DNA of 64,000 bases, from contig CP136066.1 in NCBI GenBank assembly GCA_032622095.1, positions 51,496,911 to 51,560,910 of the forward strand, read 5' to 3'. The notes beneath the pieces were generated by a model. The model was not told the DNA's origin and ran no database searches. It worked only from the letters and a program-made list of their open reading frames with translations. Origin of the DNA: Siphonodentalium dalli (Eukaryota > Mollusca > Scaphopoda > Gadilida > Siphonodentaliidae). This document shows, in pieces, positions 12,835-27,500 of the stretch. How positions within the stretch are numbered: position 1 is the first letter of the stretch; each line of letters starts with the position of its first letter. The position numbers and the translations under genes were made by a program.

Positions 12835-13232
12835 TTAACCCTTTACCCAACAGAAGGGCCCTGTGCCAATGCATTCTCTTATATATGCGAGTCGACCATA
12901 GGTCGCCTCACATATATAAGAGAATGCATTGGCTTAACACATTAAAAATTATAAAATTGTTAAAGAATGTAAGAAAAAATGGTAAAAAGTGTTAAAAAAA
13001 GATTTTTTTAGGCCAATGCATTCTCTTATATATGCGAGGCGACCTATGGTCGACTCGCATATATAAGAGAATGCATTGGCACAGGGCTAACTGTAACTAT
13101 CACAATGTGGTCAAGGAGCCGGTTCCAATGATATCCATATTTGTATGGTTCTATTGAGACAGACCGAAGATATTTTAGGCTGTTGAAGCTTTATTTGGCC
13201 GGTTTTGGCCGGTTTGTTGGGTAAAGGGTTAA
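12835..13232. mobile_element. piggyBac-type MITE, copy 2
   Basis: Identical in structure to the element at 4044-4441, with TTAA at both ends, 18-bp terminal inverted repeats and two nested palindromes. It was carried along by the array amplification rather than inserted independently, because both flanks match unit sequence. Confidence 0.85.
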
Positions 13233-15311
13233 GTGGGACCGTTTATTTGTTTCGAACAGACCATTCAGCCGATACCATATAGCAACAGTGATATGTAAGT
13301 GTTACCACAGCTATGCTCCGAGCGCCAATGTCCCAAATTTATTATTTGTAATGTTCTATGACATAGCTATACGCGATAGTGAGTCTAATAACGTTTATTT
13401 GTGACAAAATTACACAATACAAATTATGGTCACGTTTAACGTAACCACTATTGTTTGTTAGCTAAACAACCACACGTTTTTTTTAGATCAGAACATATTC
13501 GAAATATAATGAATAATAATGGATAGAAGCATTGCCGGACAAGGGTCATCGATTCATATCAAATATGTTATACCCCGGTCACTATATAACACATGTTTAC
13601 AAAGAGATAGACCATATTTAAACTACATTTTTTCATCGACACGACTTCACGCCATTTATAATGTGTTTTCACTGTGACCTGATATGGGCCTACTTCAGAA
13701 TCAAATCCGTCCAATATGAACCTATGTAAATATCTACGTCCAATATGAACCTATGTAAATATCTACGTCCAATGTGAACCTATTTGAATGAGGAGATCTT
13801 GAGCAAATACATTCTCATTAATATTAAAATTTTCTCGATAACGAAATCGTGACGGTGGTTTTTCATAAGCTGCGAATTCAATCACGCATTGAAATTATAT
13901 TCTAATTTTGTATATTTAAGACTTAACCTCAATGATTAAATTTTCGTAATCTGTATAATCAATCTAGCAATAAGAGTATATTCTAAGTTATGAATATAAC
14001 CTGCATAATGTGAGTGTATAATGTCCAATAGTCAACATGAATGTGGGGCTCACGTGGAAAGTCCATGATATATATTCTGTTTTAAAATTACTGAGACACT
14101 ACCCTTTCATCATTAGATGATAACCACATACAGTATGGATGTGGCGGTTATATTAGTGTGTACCATATTCCTTGTTATGATTCCCCGCCGTGAAGCAATC
14201 GAATCGTCCTCATCAGAGTCAGGTATGTGATGCTTAATATTCTCCAAGTTTATAGCCATAATGCAGATGACACGTTCCGTGAACATAGTGTACCGAGTTC
14301 ACTTCAGTAGTGTAATCACCCCTGGTTAAGTGGTCCTGCTAATTTTCTATGATGCTGGTGGGTCCTGCTGAATTTCAATGATGCTGCATGGTAGGGCAAA
14401 TCGATGCTGTTAAGAAAAAGTACCGTTATCTTATTTAAAGTTGTCACATGCGCCGTGTTTTGCTGATGTCATCAATTCGCGGACAATTCAGTATGTGTGG
14501 AAAATATTCAAAACATGTGTATTGTGAAATATTTTAATAATGGCTGTGTTGATTGTTGCAAAACCGGTCATAATTGAGACGGCTATCACTGTCGTATCAC
14601 AGACACTAACGCCACCATTATTAAAATTTAAATATATATATATGTTCATCAATATATCATATCGACCCTGACTATTTAGTCCGGCCGCCAAGTCACACAT
14701 GCTTGTTTGCGCGTATAGAGTTTTTCTCTCGGTGGATTCCGGTGGTCTAGAGTACCGGTCTGAATAATCCACCATCATAGCGTTAGCACAATAATTATGT
14801 TCTTATGGTCTCTTTGTGTTGCTTCAACCACGTTTGTGATGGTGGTATTTCTTTACACCCCGTCAATTAAAGTCATCAACTTAACTTTACCCAATGAACA
14901 GCTGAATGTGATTGTTAACTGCTGAACTGGGTTGAACCTCGGTCAAATGGTGTCCCCGTTGGTATATTTACACACTAAGTGTTGTCATCACTAAATCCAG
15001 CATTCCGATTGGTCGGCGCCCACGTGGCTAATTGCAGTTATTTCTCGGTGAATGCGCAACGCCTCATAACACCAATCTCATAACACCATCGATACGTCAT
15101 TGGGGTTGGAAAGACGAACGCGTAATGTTTTGGGCGCATTTGGACTCGCGCAGGATTGACTTAATACATCATCGGGTTTCAATATGAAGAGAAATTGTTC
15201 CTATTAACTTTTGCCAAGGGTGCTATTGGGTATTTTGGGCTGATCTTGTCACGATACACTTTTCGATTTAAATACATTTACAAAAGTGGCTTTTTCGCTA
15301 AATGTATATAA

Positions 15312-15477
15312 ATATAAGGATTAACTGTCATGTGGACTATTTTTATGGAGATGTAACCGTGAGGTAAGTGGTCATAACTTGTATGTAAAACCCTTCGGGT
15401 TTTACACAAGTTATGTCCACTTACCTCACGGTTACATCTCCATAAAAACAGTCCACATGACAGTTAATCCTTATATA
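15312..15477. repeat. Long near-perfect hairpin, copy 2
   Basis: Arms of about 82 bp (15312-15393 and 15397-15477) pair almost perfectly around AAAACCC-TTC-GGGTTTT. The left arm begins ATATAAGGATTAACTGTCAT and the right arm ends with its complement. It resembles a fold-back MITE or an inverted duplication with a 3-base loop. No coding content. Confidence 0.9.
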
Positions 15478-18400
15478 CACAATCGATTACAAGTAATTTG
15501 CATAACATACATCCGACTCTCTCTGTTATAATTGTGTTAATCTGCATTCGGGATACTTTGCTGAACTGTAGCCTATGAAATGCTGAACTGGATTTTGAAC
15601 TGCTTAACTTGATGGAGCTTGGTCCAATGGTGTTCCCTTTAGTCCGACAGCCTAACCGCATTTTTTGGCCGATGCGTGATTTCGCGTCTATATTGTTTTT
15701 TTCTTTGTGGATTCCGGTGGTCTAGAGTACCGGTTTGAAGAATCAACCAGCTGCCTGGCTGACAGCTTTGAGGAATTTGAGAAATTATGTTAAGTCAAAA
15801 TGGCGGTTAATTGGCCATCCGTGCCAGAAAGAGAACGAGTGCTTCTGGAAATGAAGCACAAAAGCATAGTGCTAGTACAATAATTATGTTCTTAGGACCT
15901 CTTTGTGTTAGTTCGACCGAGATTGTGATGGTGGTTTCAAATATGGCCAACAAGATGGCGGTTTGAAATCGCGAAAATCTTAGTTTTTACTAAATCCGAA
16001 CAAAAACCACCAGTAGCAGTATATCGAGTCCGAACGGCCAGACATGGGTATTTGACAAACTGGTAGCTCATTCCAACACAAATATAGCCTTCAAATCGGA
16101 ACCTTGTGTCATTTCGTAAATTGGACGAAGAACATATGGTATAATCATGACAATTATGGGGAATCTGACGCTACCTAAATATATCTTTTAAACTATTGGA
16201 TCATATTACGACATAATTGAAGCCAAATCATAATCTTAGTTGAGTGTAACTAAAATGCTGATCAGCTGCTCATCAGTAGTTTACATACTAAGATGCTGAT
16301 CAGCAGATTTCATGAAGTCAGTTATACTCATTCATAACGAAGATAGTCGCTTGTATGTTGTGTAAATGACATATATTCTATGGATTATATCTTAATACAG
16401 GGAGGGGACACAATGTGACTGACCAGCATGCCCGTTCAGCGGTTTAATACTTTGTCCAGAAATGCATCGGTCAGCAGTTCAAAGTCCCACCCAGCAGTTC
16501 AACAGCTACAGTTCAGCAGATTTTCCTGGAGTTGATTATAACACGGATATTAGTTAAGATGTTGTGCACATAACTTGTACTCGGTGGGGTATAACGAAAT
16601 GCATCGATTTTACTAATCGGCAGCTGAATGCCATGGGAGAGGAGAGGAGCCTCACTAAGTTTGGTAATGCTCCGATCCCTGTAGACCCACACCATTCAAA
16701 CAACATGTATACCAGAATTGTATAAGATCGTGTCAGTGAGCACATTAATAAGAGGTTCTGCTGGTCAGCTATCGACTCTCAAAAGGCGAAGTTTCAACAC
16801 GTTTTTAATTTGTATCAGACTATTAAATAAATCCTTTGATCGTTTCTAATAAAGAGCGTCCATACTAACGTTTCCCAAAAGCAACAGATACAAAAAACGT
16901 TCTCAATTGTAATATTATGATTGTTTCTATTGGTTTCAACGTAGAAAAGGTTAACTATGATTTTGTTGATTTTTGCGATGCATGTCCATAGACTGATGAT
17001 GACTTCAGTTTATTATTATTTGTTCCCCGCATGGTAAGCTGGAAATTAACTTAGGAAAGTTGACTAATCTGATGTCAAATCCGACCGTTGTTTTTTGACA
17101 CAGTTGACTAACTTCTGTACCAAGGTACATGTTCATAAACGAACGATGTTAAACGTCCCCTTTTTAAAAAGCCTACAAGGCGTCTATACGCTTTTGTTTA
17201 AATATGTTGAGGTATCATAAAACAAATAAAGATGTCCGAATATGATTAAACCAATATAGTCATGACGCATTTGTTCATAATCAGAAAGAATTTTCGGCGA
17301 TACCTAAGGTAATGTTATTTACATAAATTATACAAATGAAAAATACGTACACCACGTGTATTCTAATCTGGAATTAAATCAGTCAAATGTGTACGGGTCA
17401 TGTGGAAACGCGTATTCAACAATTCGGCGAACTGAGCGATAGTCGCCATTTCATATAGTGGACACCTTTCGCATAATGAAGTACTACTGATAATAGTTAT
17501 GAATAGCTTATAGTACGTAGTCGTTATATTTTCGCACTGAGCAAGAAACGTTTTCACAGAATTGATGTCCTCGAGTCTGTTTGTGAGATAAACTTCTTGC
17601 CACTGACAGCAATGTGACAAAGTTCTCTTTGTCGTGATTATTATGTACTTAATTATGTTATTATAAGGTCATAGTCAGTGGTATGTTCGATTATTACATG
17701 AAAAGCCCGCCTGGCTTCTTGAAAACGTAAGCGTAACTACGGATATGACAAAACAATTGATAGAAAGAACACAAATGTTTGTGACGTAGTACCTTATTGC
17801 TAATTATACGACAAGTGTCCATTAACATGATTCGACCAGTTATCACCTTTCTGTGTCATAATACATCAGCCTGTTCTCGTGAAAATGAGCACGTAGCGGA
17901 CGTATTTTAATGAGCGATTTTATTTACTTCACACTGCATGAAAAGCGAGATTTATAAAATATAAATGTTGCATAAATTTAGGGCCCTGAAATTATGCATG
18001 CATTTATACATATTAATTTCGCCTTTATACCAAAACATAAATCTCTAATTTATATTTTTAAATCTCGCATAAATGTTGCATAAATGTTGCATACATTTAG
18101 GACCCTGAATTTATGCATGCATTTATACATATTAAATTCGCCTTTCTTCGAACAGTGCCGGAGGTCAGTAGAGCTATTTTGTCCCCAGCGAACATTTATA
18201 GCAATGTGGTAGACATTTGATGTCACTTTAACACTATTGAGTCAAATGACATGTTGACAACGCTTACCCATAATAGCCCACGACTGAAGACCTTTCGCAT
18301 CAGATATCCGGACAAACCGCCCTACAGATAAACGTGATATAGATGTTATACCTCTATAGACACATGTCGTGTTTCTCACGTAATTTGAAGTATATGAATT

Positions 18401-21400
18401 AAAATGATTACAAATAAAGCATATTTGAGTTCAGGAATGGGGAATGGGGGTGTCCACTTCAGATATTCCATGTGCACGCCCCCCCCCATTGGGGCTAAAT
18501 ATTCAAATCAACTTTGCAGAAATTGTCCTAAATTTTCCAAATTTCGGAAATTCTGTAGATTTTCCGACTGAATAATCCCAAAATTCCAAAACATTTAAAC
18601 TAGTCACCCACCTAGCAGTCAAATTTGCCAACTAAAACATTAAAATTAGACAAAATTACAGGTATAAATTTAACAATTCCTATCCATACGAAATACGCCC
18701 ATGTTGGCATTATATAATCTACCCTGTTTCATTGACATGAATTACCAGACTCACTGCGACCCGCGTCATACAACATAATAACGGTATAATTATACGATCA
18801 CTATGGGCTTATTTCAGAATAAACTCCGTCCAATATGAAAGTATTTTCACAACATATCCTCATGGAAATAGGATCATATGAGGCATACATATTCACATAA
18901 GTTCATATTTGACTCTTTTTGCATGAAATAAACCCATAATGAGCGTATACCCGTTATTTAGTTGAATGGCGCGGGCCGCAGTGAAAACACATTATAAAGA
19001 GCGTGGATCTGATAAGTCGTGTCAATGAAAACAGGTAGGTTAAATATTGCCAATATGAGCTCATTTCATGTTAGAATAAACACTATACGGGCTTAGTTTG
19101 AACGCCGCGTTTTACGTCCATGTAGAGCGTATTTGTTCTCTAATACGCTCTACATGAGCATAAAAGGCGACATTAAAAATAAGCCCGTATTGTGCTTATT
19201 TTAACGGGAACAGACAGATCTGCATGAGGATATGATGACAAAATTCATTCTCATTAATATTAAATGGTCGCTCAGCAACTACACAAAACACTAAACGGAC
19301 ACATCGGGACTCCCCCATACACCGTATTAAAACTCGTGGGCTCTTCCCCATACAACATTCAATTCAATGCAACTTTTGCCGCTTTCGGGCATGACGATTT
19401 TCTATGTTCAGATATCCTCAAAACAACAAATCGTGGGGCGAAGAAGAAGACCATCCCGGGCGCTTCGCGCCCATCCACCCTTCCGTGCATTAATATTAAA
19501 TGGTTTCGATAACGAAATCGTGCCGGTGGGTTTTCATACGCTGTGAATTAAATCACGCAATAACATTGTGTTCTAATGTATGTATATTAATAGCAACCAC
19601 AACGCGCCGCAGGCGCGTTGTTGCTTTTCAAGTTTAGGCGTGAATGACGTCATTAATTTTTACAATACCATGAAACAGAATTTCGCCGCGATGAAAAACG
19701 GCGCACAAAAATGGGTTAAAAATCACGTGACTTCCGCTCCGCTTTCGCATAGAATCATGGGAACAATAATTTCCCAAAAAGAAACGGTGACACAGAATCG
19801 GAAGTGGACCAACGGGATGGTTATAAAATTAACAACTTTAGTTTTTCTGAACAATTCCTACGTGATTTTGGCCTATAGTTTAGTTTCGTTTGACCAATTT
19901 CGTTGGTTAGCTGAATAAAATCAGCGAAGACGTCATGACATGGGTCCATGACGTCATTTGCGTCATTTGGTGTTGTGGGCTAGAATCCAGAAAAAATTGG
20001 TCTCCACAGGAAACACTGATTTCACATCAGTATACTAGACTTGGTTGCATTTATAACCGTTTTCGCAAAAGATATATGCGAAAATAGCACAAGCAAACGT
20101 GCCTGCTTCAGAATCAAATTACCACAGTTGAATAGCCAAGGATGTACCCTTTCCAACAATGTATAGCACGACATCGTGTGTTGCGCCGATGTTTACTTAT
20201 GATGTTTTGTAATAACGATCCCGCCTTAGCTGCGTGTAATTTTCCTCCGGACAAATTGCTTAGCGAAAAATCCCCCTAATAGGCGGACAACATATTCAAT
20301 AAGTTCCCGTCTCGCAACGATTTGGCCTCACAGCCATATCAGCGGCTTATCAATTCCTTCGAGATAAATGATTGAACCAATCTACCCTAACAAGGGGGAT
20401 TTTTTCACGGTTGTATGTCGCGCGAATAGTATTGGCTGGCTGCCAGGTATTCACACTCAACATCGGAACGCGGCTTATTATTTGAAATCATTTGTGAGCA
20501 GTGGTGGCGGCAAGGAAGTCAAATTATATGTCCATCATAACATGGGTCGCCTTCGTTGGACAAGATGGAATTAAGCCTCAACCAAATTTGTTGTCAAGTT
20601 GATGTGGGGGGCTTATATGACCTTGACCTTGACCATAAAACGACCTTGACCTCTGTTGAAAGACATCTCACTTAAAGGGCCATTTTGCTAGATATGTGTT
20701 GCGATGTACGCGCTAATGTCAATATTCAGAGGCCTTTTATAGCTATCCTTTAGAAATATACCGGTATCGAGGCTCCTACATACTCGAGTCTGTATCTGAC
20801 GAACAGAAACATGGGAGTGCGATATCAATTTAAACTTGACCTCCATAAAGAATCTATTATATATTTGAAGAAAGTTTGTGGTCTGTGCGTGTGGGTGTGT
20901 GTGTATGTATGTATGTGTGTGTGTGTTTCCGCGATGGAATCGGAAACGGCTAACCGATTTTGATGAAACTTGGTACCGGTATGTAGTTTGACCCGATAAG
21001 TAACAGGGGTCTATCCGTTTGCCCGTGCGGCGTGACCTTGACCTTCAAATGACCTTGAACCAATGTCCCTCCGCTGAGCCGATTTCCACCAAATTTGGTG
21101 TGTGGGGGTAGTTTGAGGCGCTGATCAATTTCGTAACACACGGATGCCCGTGCGGCGTGACCTTGAACCTGTATATCGGTATCCGCTGGGCCGATGTCCA
21201 CCATGTTGGGGTGTTGATGTAAATGGTGATGCCAATAAATTTCATCGCACCGAGATGCCCGTCAGACGGGTACCCAGCTAGCCTAATATATATTTTTGGG
21301 ACTTCTTTTCTGTTTGTCTGTTAGCTATGGCCGTGAAAACTTCCGGACGGAGTTCGACGAAATTTGATACCTAAGTGTACTTTTGTCCGGGAAGTGTTTT

Positions 21401-21864
21401 GGACGGGTCAAATTGTGACTCCGACCTTACCTTGATCTTCAAAATGGTCGATTCAAGGTCAAATCTGGTCAAATGTAGCACGTAACCGTGTTCTTGCTCA
21501 TATACAAACAAAACAAAGTAACTAGATCCAACGAAGCATCGCGTGAGGTTGCCCCGTTACGTGTCACGTGTGATCATATTACCGATACGACATGCCGTGT
21601 TCTGAATTGGGTTCGTCTGCTGCAACGAGGAGAATCACAATACTTAATATATACAGTCTGTACGCCGCCAGACCCATCCTGAATGAACAACGCATCTAAT
21701 GTACATGTATCAGTTCGCAATATGACTTTAACAACGTTAGGAAATAGACTATGCTGTTGGTGGGTCCTCTTGATTTAGCTATGTTGTTGGAGGGGCAAAA
21801 TGGTGCTTTTAGGGATACGGTTGACCATCGCGATGGGTATTGCTGTTAAAAAATAACACATCCG

Positions 21865-22262
21865 TTAACCCTTTACCCAACAGAAGGGCCCTGTGCCAAT
21901 GCATTCTCTTATATATGCGAGTCGACCATAGGTCGCCTCACATATATAAGAGAATGCATTGGCTTAACACATTAAAAATTATAAAATTGTTAAAGAATGT
22001 AAGAAAAAATGGTAAAAAGTGTTAAAAAAAGATTTTTTTAGGCCAATGCATTCTCTTATATATGCGAGGCGACCTATGGTCGACTCGCATATATAAGAGA
22101 ATGCATTGGCACAGGGCTAACTGTAACTATCACAATGTGGTCAAGGAGCCGGTTCCAATGATATCCATATTTGTATGGTTCTATTGAGACAGACCGAAGA
22201 TATTTTAGGCTGTTGAAGCTTTATTTGGCCGGTTTTGGCCGGTTTGTTGGGTAAAGGGTTAA
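21865..22262. mobile_element. piggyBac-type MITE, copy 3
   Basis: Same 398-bp element in the same unit position, with intact TTAA ends and both internal palindromes. Confidence 0.85.
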
Positions 22263-24341
22263 GTGGGACCGTTTATTTGTTTCGAACAGACCATTCAGCC
22301 GATACCATATAGCAACAGTGATATGTAAGTGTTACCACAGCTATGCTCCGAGCGCCAATGTCCCAAATTTATTATTTGTAATGTTCTATGACATAGCTAT
22401 ACGCGATAGTGAGTCTAATAACGTTTATTTGTGACAAAATTACACAATACAAATTATGGTCACGTTTAACGTAACCACTATTGTTTGTTAGCTAAACAAC
22501 CACACGTTTTTTTTAGATCAGAACATATTCGAAATATAATGAATAATAATGGATAGAAGCATTGCCGGACAAGGGTCATCGATTCATATCAAATATGTTA
22601 TACCCCGGTCACTATATAACACATGTTTACAAAGAGATAGACCATATTTAAACTACATTTTTTCATCGACACGACTTCACGCCATTTATAATGTGTTTTC
22701 ACTGTGACCTGATATGGGCCTACTTCAGAATCAAATCCGTCCAATATGAACCTATGTAAATATCTACGTCCAATATGAACCTATGTAAATATCTACGTCC
22801 AATGTGAACCTATTTGAATGAGGAGATCTTGAGCAAATACATTCTCATTAATATTAAAATTTTCTCGATAACGAAATCGTGACGGTGGTTTTTCATAAGC
22901 TGCGAATTCAATCACGCATTGAAATTATATTCTAATTTTGTATATTTAAGACTTAACCTCAATGATTAAATTTTCGTAATCTGTATAATCAATCTAGCAA
23001 TAAGAGTATATTCTAAGTTATGAATATAACCTGCATAATGTGAGTGTATAATGTCCAATAGTCAACATGAATGTGGGGCTCACGTGGAAAGTCCATGATA
23101 TATATTCTGTTTTAAAATTACTGAGACACTACCCTTTCATCATTAGATGATAACCACATACAGTATGGATGTGGCGGTTATATTAGTGTGTACCATATTC
23201 CTTGTTATGATTCCCCGCCGTGAAGCAATCGAATCGTCCTCATCAGAGTCAGGTATGTGATGCTTAATATTCTCCAAGTTTATAGCCATAATGCAGATGA
23301 CACGTTCCGTGAACATAGTGTACCGAGTTCACTTCAGTAGTGTAATCACCCCTGGTTAAGTGGTCCTGCTAATTTTCTATGATGCTGGTGGGTCCTGCTG
23401 AATTTCAATGATGCTGCATGGTAGGGCAAATCGATGCTGTTAAGAAAAAGTACCGTTATCTTATTTAAAGTTGTCACATGCGCCGTGTTTTGCTGATGTC
23501 ATCAATTCGCGGACAATTCAGTATGTGTGGAAAATATTCAAAACATGTGTATTGTGAAATATTTTAATAATGGCTGTGTTGATTGTTGCAAAACCGGTCA
23601 TAATTGAGACGGCTATCACTGTCGTATCACAGACACTAACGCCACCATTATTAAAATTTAAATATATATATATGTTCATCAATATATCATATCGACCCTG
23701 ACTATTTAGTCCGGCCGCCAAGTCACACATGCTTGTTTGCGCGTATAGAGTTTTTCTCTCGGTGGATTCCGGTGGTCTAGAGTACCGGTCTGAATAATCC
23801 ACCATCATAGCGTTAGCACAATAATTATGTTCTTATGGTCTCTTTGTGTTGCTTCAACCACGTTTGTGATGGTGGTATTTCTTTACACCCCGTCAATTAA
23901 AGTCATCAACTTAACTTTACCCAATGAACAGCTGAATGTGATTGTTAACTGCTGAACTGGGTTGAACCTCGGTCAAATGGTGTCCCCGTTGGTATATTTA
24001 CACACTAAGTGTTGTCATCACTAAATCCAGCATTCCGATTGGTCGGCGCCCACGTGGCTAATTGCAGTTATTTCTCGGTGAATGCGCAACGCCTCATAAC
24101 ACCAATCTCATAACACCATCGATACGTCATTGGGGTTGGAAAGACGAACGCGTAATGTTTTGGGCGCATTTGGACTCGCGCAGGATTGACTTAATACATC
24201 ATCGGGTTTCAATATGAAGAGAAATTGTTCCTATTAACTTTTGCCAAGGGTGCTATTGGGTATTTTGGGCTGATCTTGTCACGATACACTTTTCGATTTA
24301 AATACATTTACAAAAGTGGCTTTTTCGCTAAATGTATATAA

Positions 24342-24507
24342 ATATAAGGATTAACTGTCATGTGGACTATTTTTATGGAGATGTAACCGTGAGGTAAGTG
24401 GTCATAACTTGTATGTAAAACCCTTCGGGTTTTACACAAGTTATGTCCACTTACCTCACGGTTACATCTCCATAAAAACAGTCCACATGACAGTTAATCC
24501 TTATATA
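24342..24507. repeat. Long near-perfect hairpin, copy 3
   Basis: Same palindrome as at 15312-15477, unchanged in copy 3. Confidence 0.9.
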
Positions 24508-27500
24508 CACAATCGATTACAAGTAATTTGCATAACATACATCCGACTCTCTCTGTTATAATTGTGTTAATCTGCATTCGGGATACTTTGCTGAACTGTA
24601 GCCTATGAAATGCTGAACTGGATTTTGAACTGCTTAACTTGATGGAGCTTGGTCCAATGGTGTTCCCTTTAGTCCGACAGCCTAACCGCATTTTTTGGCC
24701 GATGCGTGATTTCGCGTCTATATTGTTTTTTTCTTTGTGGATTCCGGTGGTCTAGAGTACCGGTTTGAAGAATCAACCAGCTGCCTGGCTGACAGCTTTG
24801 AGGAATTTGAGAAATTATGTTAAGTCAAAATGGCGGTTAATTGGCCATCCGTGCCAGAAAGAGAACGAGTGCTTCTGGAAATGAAGCACAAAAGCATAGT
24901 GCTAGTACAATAATTATGTTCTTAGGACCTCTTTGTGTTAGTTCGACCGAGATTGTGATGGTGGTTTCAAATATGGCCAACAAGATGGCGGTTTGAAATC
25001 GCGAAAATCTTAGTTTTTACTAAATCCGAACAAAAACCACCAGTAGCAGTATATCGAGTCCGAACGGCCAGACATGGGTATTTGACAAACTGGTAGCTCA
25101 TTCCAACACAAATATAGCCTTCAAATCGGAACCTTGTGTCATTTCGTAAATTGGACGAAGAACATATGGTATAATCATGACAATTATGGGGAATCTGACG
25201 CTACCTAAATATATCTTTTAAACTATTGGATCATATTACGACATAATTGAAGCCAAATCATAATCTTAGTTGAGTGTAACTAAAATGCTGATCAGCTGCT
25301 CATCAGTAGTTTACATACTAAGATGCTGATCAGCAGATTTCATGAAGTCAGTTATACTCATTCATAACGAAGATAGTCGCTTGTATGTTGTGTAAATGAC
25401 ATATATTCTATGGATTATATCTTAATACAGGGAGGGGACACAATGTGACTGACCAGCATGCCCGTTCAGCGGTTTAATACTTTGTCCAGAAATGCATCGG
25501 TCAGCAGTTCAAAGTCCCACCCAGCAGTTCAACAGCTACAGTTCAGCAGATTTTCCTGGAGTTGATTATAACACGGATATTAGTTAAGATGTTGTGCACA
25601 TAACTTGTACTCGGTGGGGTATAACGAAATGCATCGATTTTACTAATCGGCAGCTGAATGCCATGGGAGAGGAGAGGAGCCTCACTAAGTTTGGTAATGC
25701 TCCGATCCCTGTAGACCCACACCATTCAAACAACATGTATACCAGAATTGTATAAGATCGTGTCAGTGAGCACATTAATAAGAGGTTCTGCTGGTCAGCT
25801 ATCGACTCTCAAAAGGCGAAGTTTCAACACGTTTTTAATTTGTATCAGACTATTAAATAAATCCTTTGATCGTTTCTAATAAAGAGCGTCCATACTAACG
25901 TTTCCCAAAAGCAACAGATACAAAAAACGTTCTCAATTGTAATATCATGATTGTTTCTATTGGTTTCAACGTAGAAAAGGTTAACTATGATTTTGTTGAT
26001 TTTTGCGATGCATGTCCATAGACTGATGATGACTTCAGTTTATTATTAGTTTTTCCCCGCATGGTAAGCTGGAAATTAACTTAGGAAAGTTGACTAATCT
26101 GATGTCAAATCCGACCGTTGTTTTTTGACACAGTTGACTAACTTCTGTACCAAGGTACATGTTCATAAACGAACGATGTTAAACGTCCCCTTTTTAAAAA
26201 GCATTATAGGCGTCTATACGCTTTTGTTTAAATATGTTGAGGTATCATAAAACAAATAAAGATGTCCGAATATGATTAAACCAATATAGTCATGACGCAT
26301 TTGTTCATAATCAGAAAGAATTTTCGGCGATACCTAAGGTAATGTTATTTACATAAATTATACAAATGAAAAATACGTACACCACGTGTATTCTAATCTG
26401 GAATTAAATCAGTCAAATGTGTACGGGTCATGTGAAAACGCGTATTCAACAATTCGGCGAACTGAGCGATAGTCGCCATTTCATATAGTGGACACCTTTC
26501 GCATAATGAAGTACTACTGATAATAGTTATGAATAGCTTATAGTACGTAGTCGTTATATTTTCGCACTGTCCAAGAAAAGTTTTCACAGAATTGATGTCC
26601 TCGAGTCTGTTTGTGAGATAAACTTCTTGCCACTGACAGCAATGTGACAAAGTTCTCTTTGTCGTGATTATTATGTACTTAATTATGTTATTATAAGGTC
26701 ATAGTCAGTGGTATGTTCGATTATTACATGCAAAGCCCGCCTGGCTTCTTGAAAACGTAAGCGTAACTACGGATATGACAAAACAATTGATAGAAAGAAC
26801 ACAAATGTTTGTGACGTAGTACCTTATTGCTAATTATACGACAAGTGTCCATTAACATGATTCGACCAGTTATCACCTTTCTGTGTCATAATACATCAGC
26901 CTGATAATGAGCGTATACCCGTTATTTAGTTGAATGGCGCGGGCCGCAGGGAAAACACATTATAAAGAGCGTGGATCTGATAAGTCGTGTCAATGAAAAC
27001 AGGTAGATTAAATATTGCCAATATGAGCTCATTTCATGTTAGAATAAACACTATACGGGCTTAGTTTGAACGCCGCGTTTTACGTCCATGTAGAGCGTAT
27101 TTGTTCTCTAATACGCTCTACATGAGCATAAAAGGCGACATTAAAAATAAGCCCGTATTGTGCTTATTTTAACGAGAACAGACTGATCTGCATGAGGATA
27201 TGATGACAAAATTCATTCTCATTAATATTAAATGGTCGCTCAGCAACTACACAAAACACTAAACGGACACATCGGGACTCCCCCATACACCGTATTAAAA
27301 CTCGTGGGCTCTTCCCCATACAACATTCAAGTCAATGCAACTTTTGCCGCTTTCGGGCATGACGATTTTCTATGTTCAGATATCCTCAAAACAACAAATC
27401 GTGGGGCGAAGAAGAAGACCATCCCGGGCGCTTCGCGCCCATCTACCCTTCCGTGCATTAATATTAAATGGTTTCGATAACGAAATCGTGCCGGTGGGTT

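Larger units (their letters stand above)
8792..17821. repeat. Macrosatellite copy 2 (9030 bp)
   Basis: Full-length copy, virtually identical to copy 1 except for a 239-bp segment (15389-15627) that copy 1 lacks and scattered substitutions after about 14289. It is colinear with copy 3 with no indel over 9030 bp. No convincing gene is present. The low divergence implies recent duplication or ongoing homogenisation. An assembly artefact cannot be excluded from sequence alone, but the private indels in the other copies argue that the array is real. Confidence 0.95.
17822..26851. repeat. Macrosatellite copy 3 (9030 bp)
   Basis: Same length as copy 2, and I saw no difference from it over roughly the first 8.1 kb. 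From about 25945 onward it switches to the variants of copy 4: aatatcatga at 25942, tgtgaaaacg at 26431, actgtccaag at 26566 and catgcaaagc at 26728. Copies 1 and 2 carry other bases at these sites. This mosaic pattern marks a crossover or conversion boundary. No gene is visible. Confidence 0.95.
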
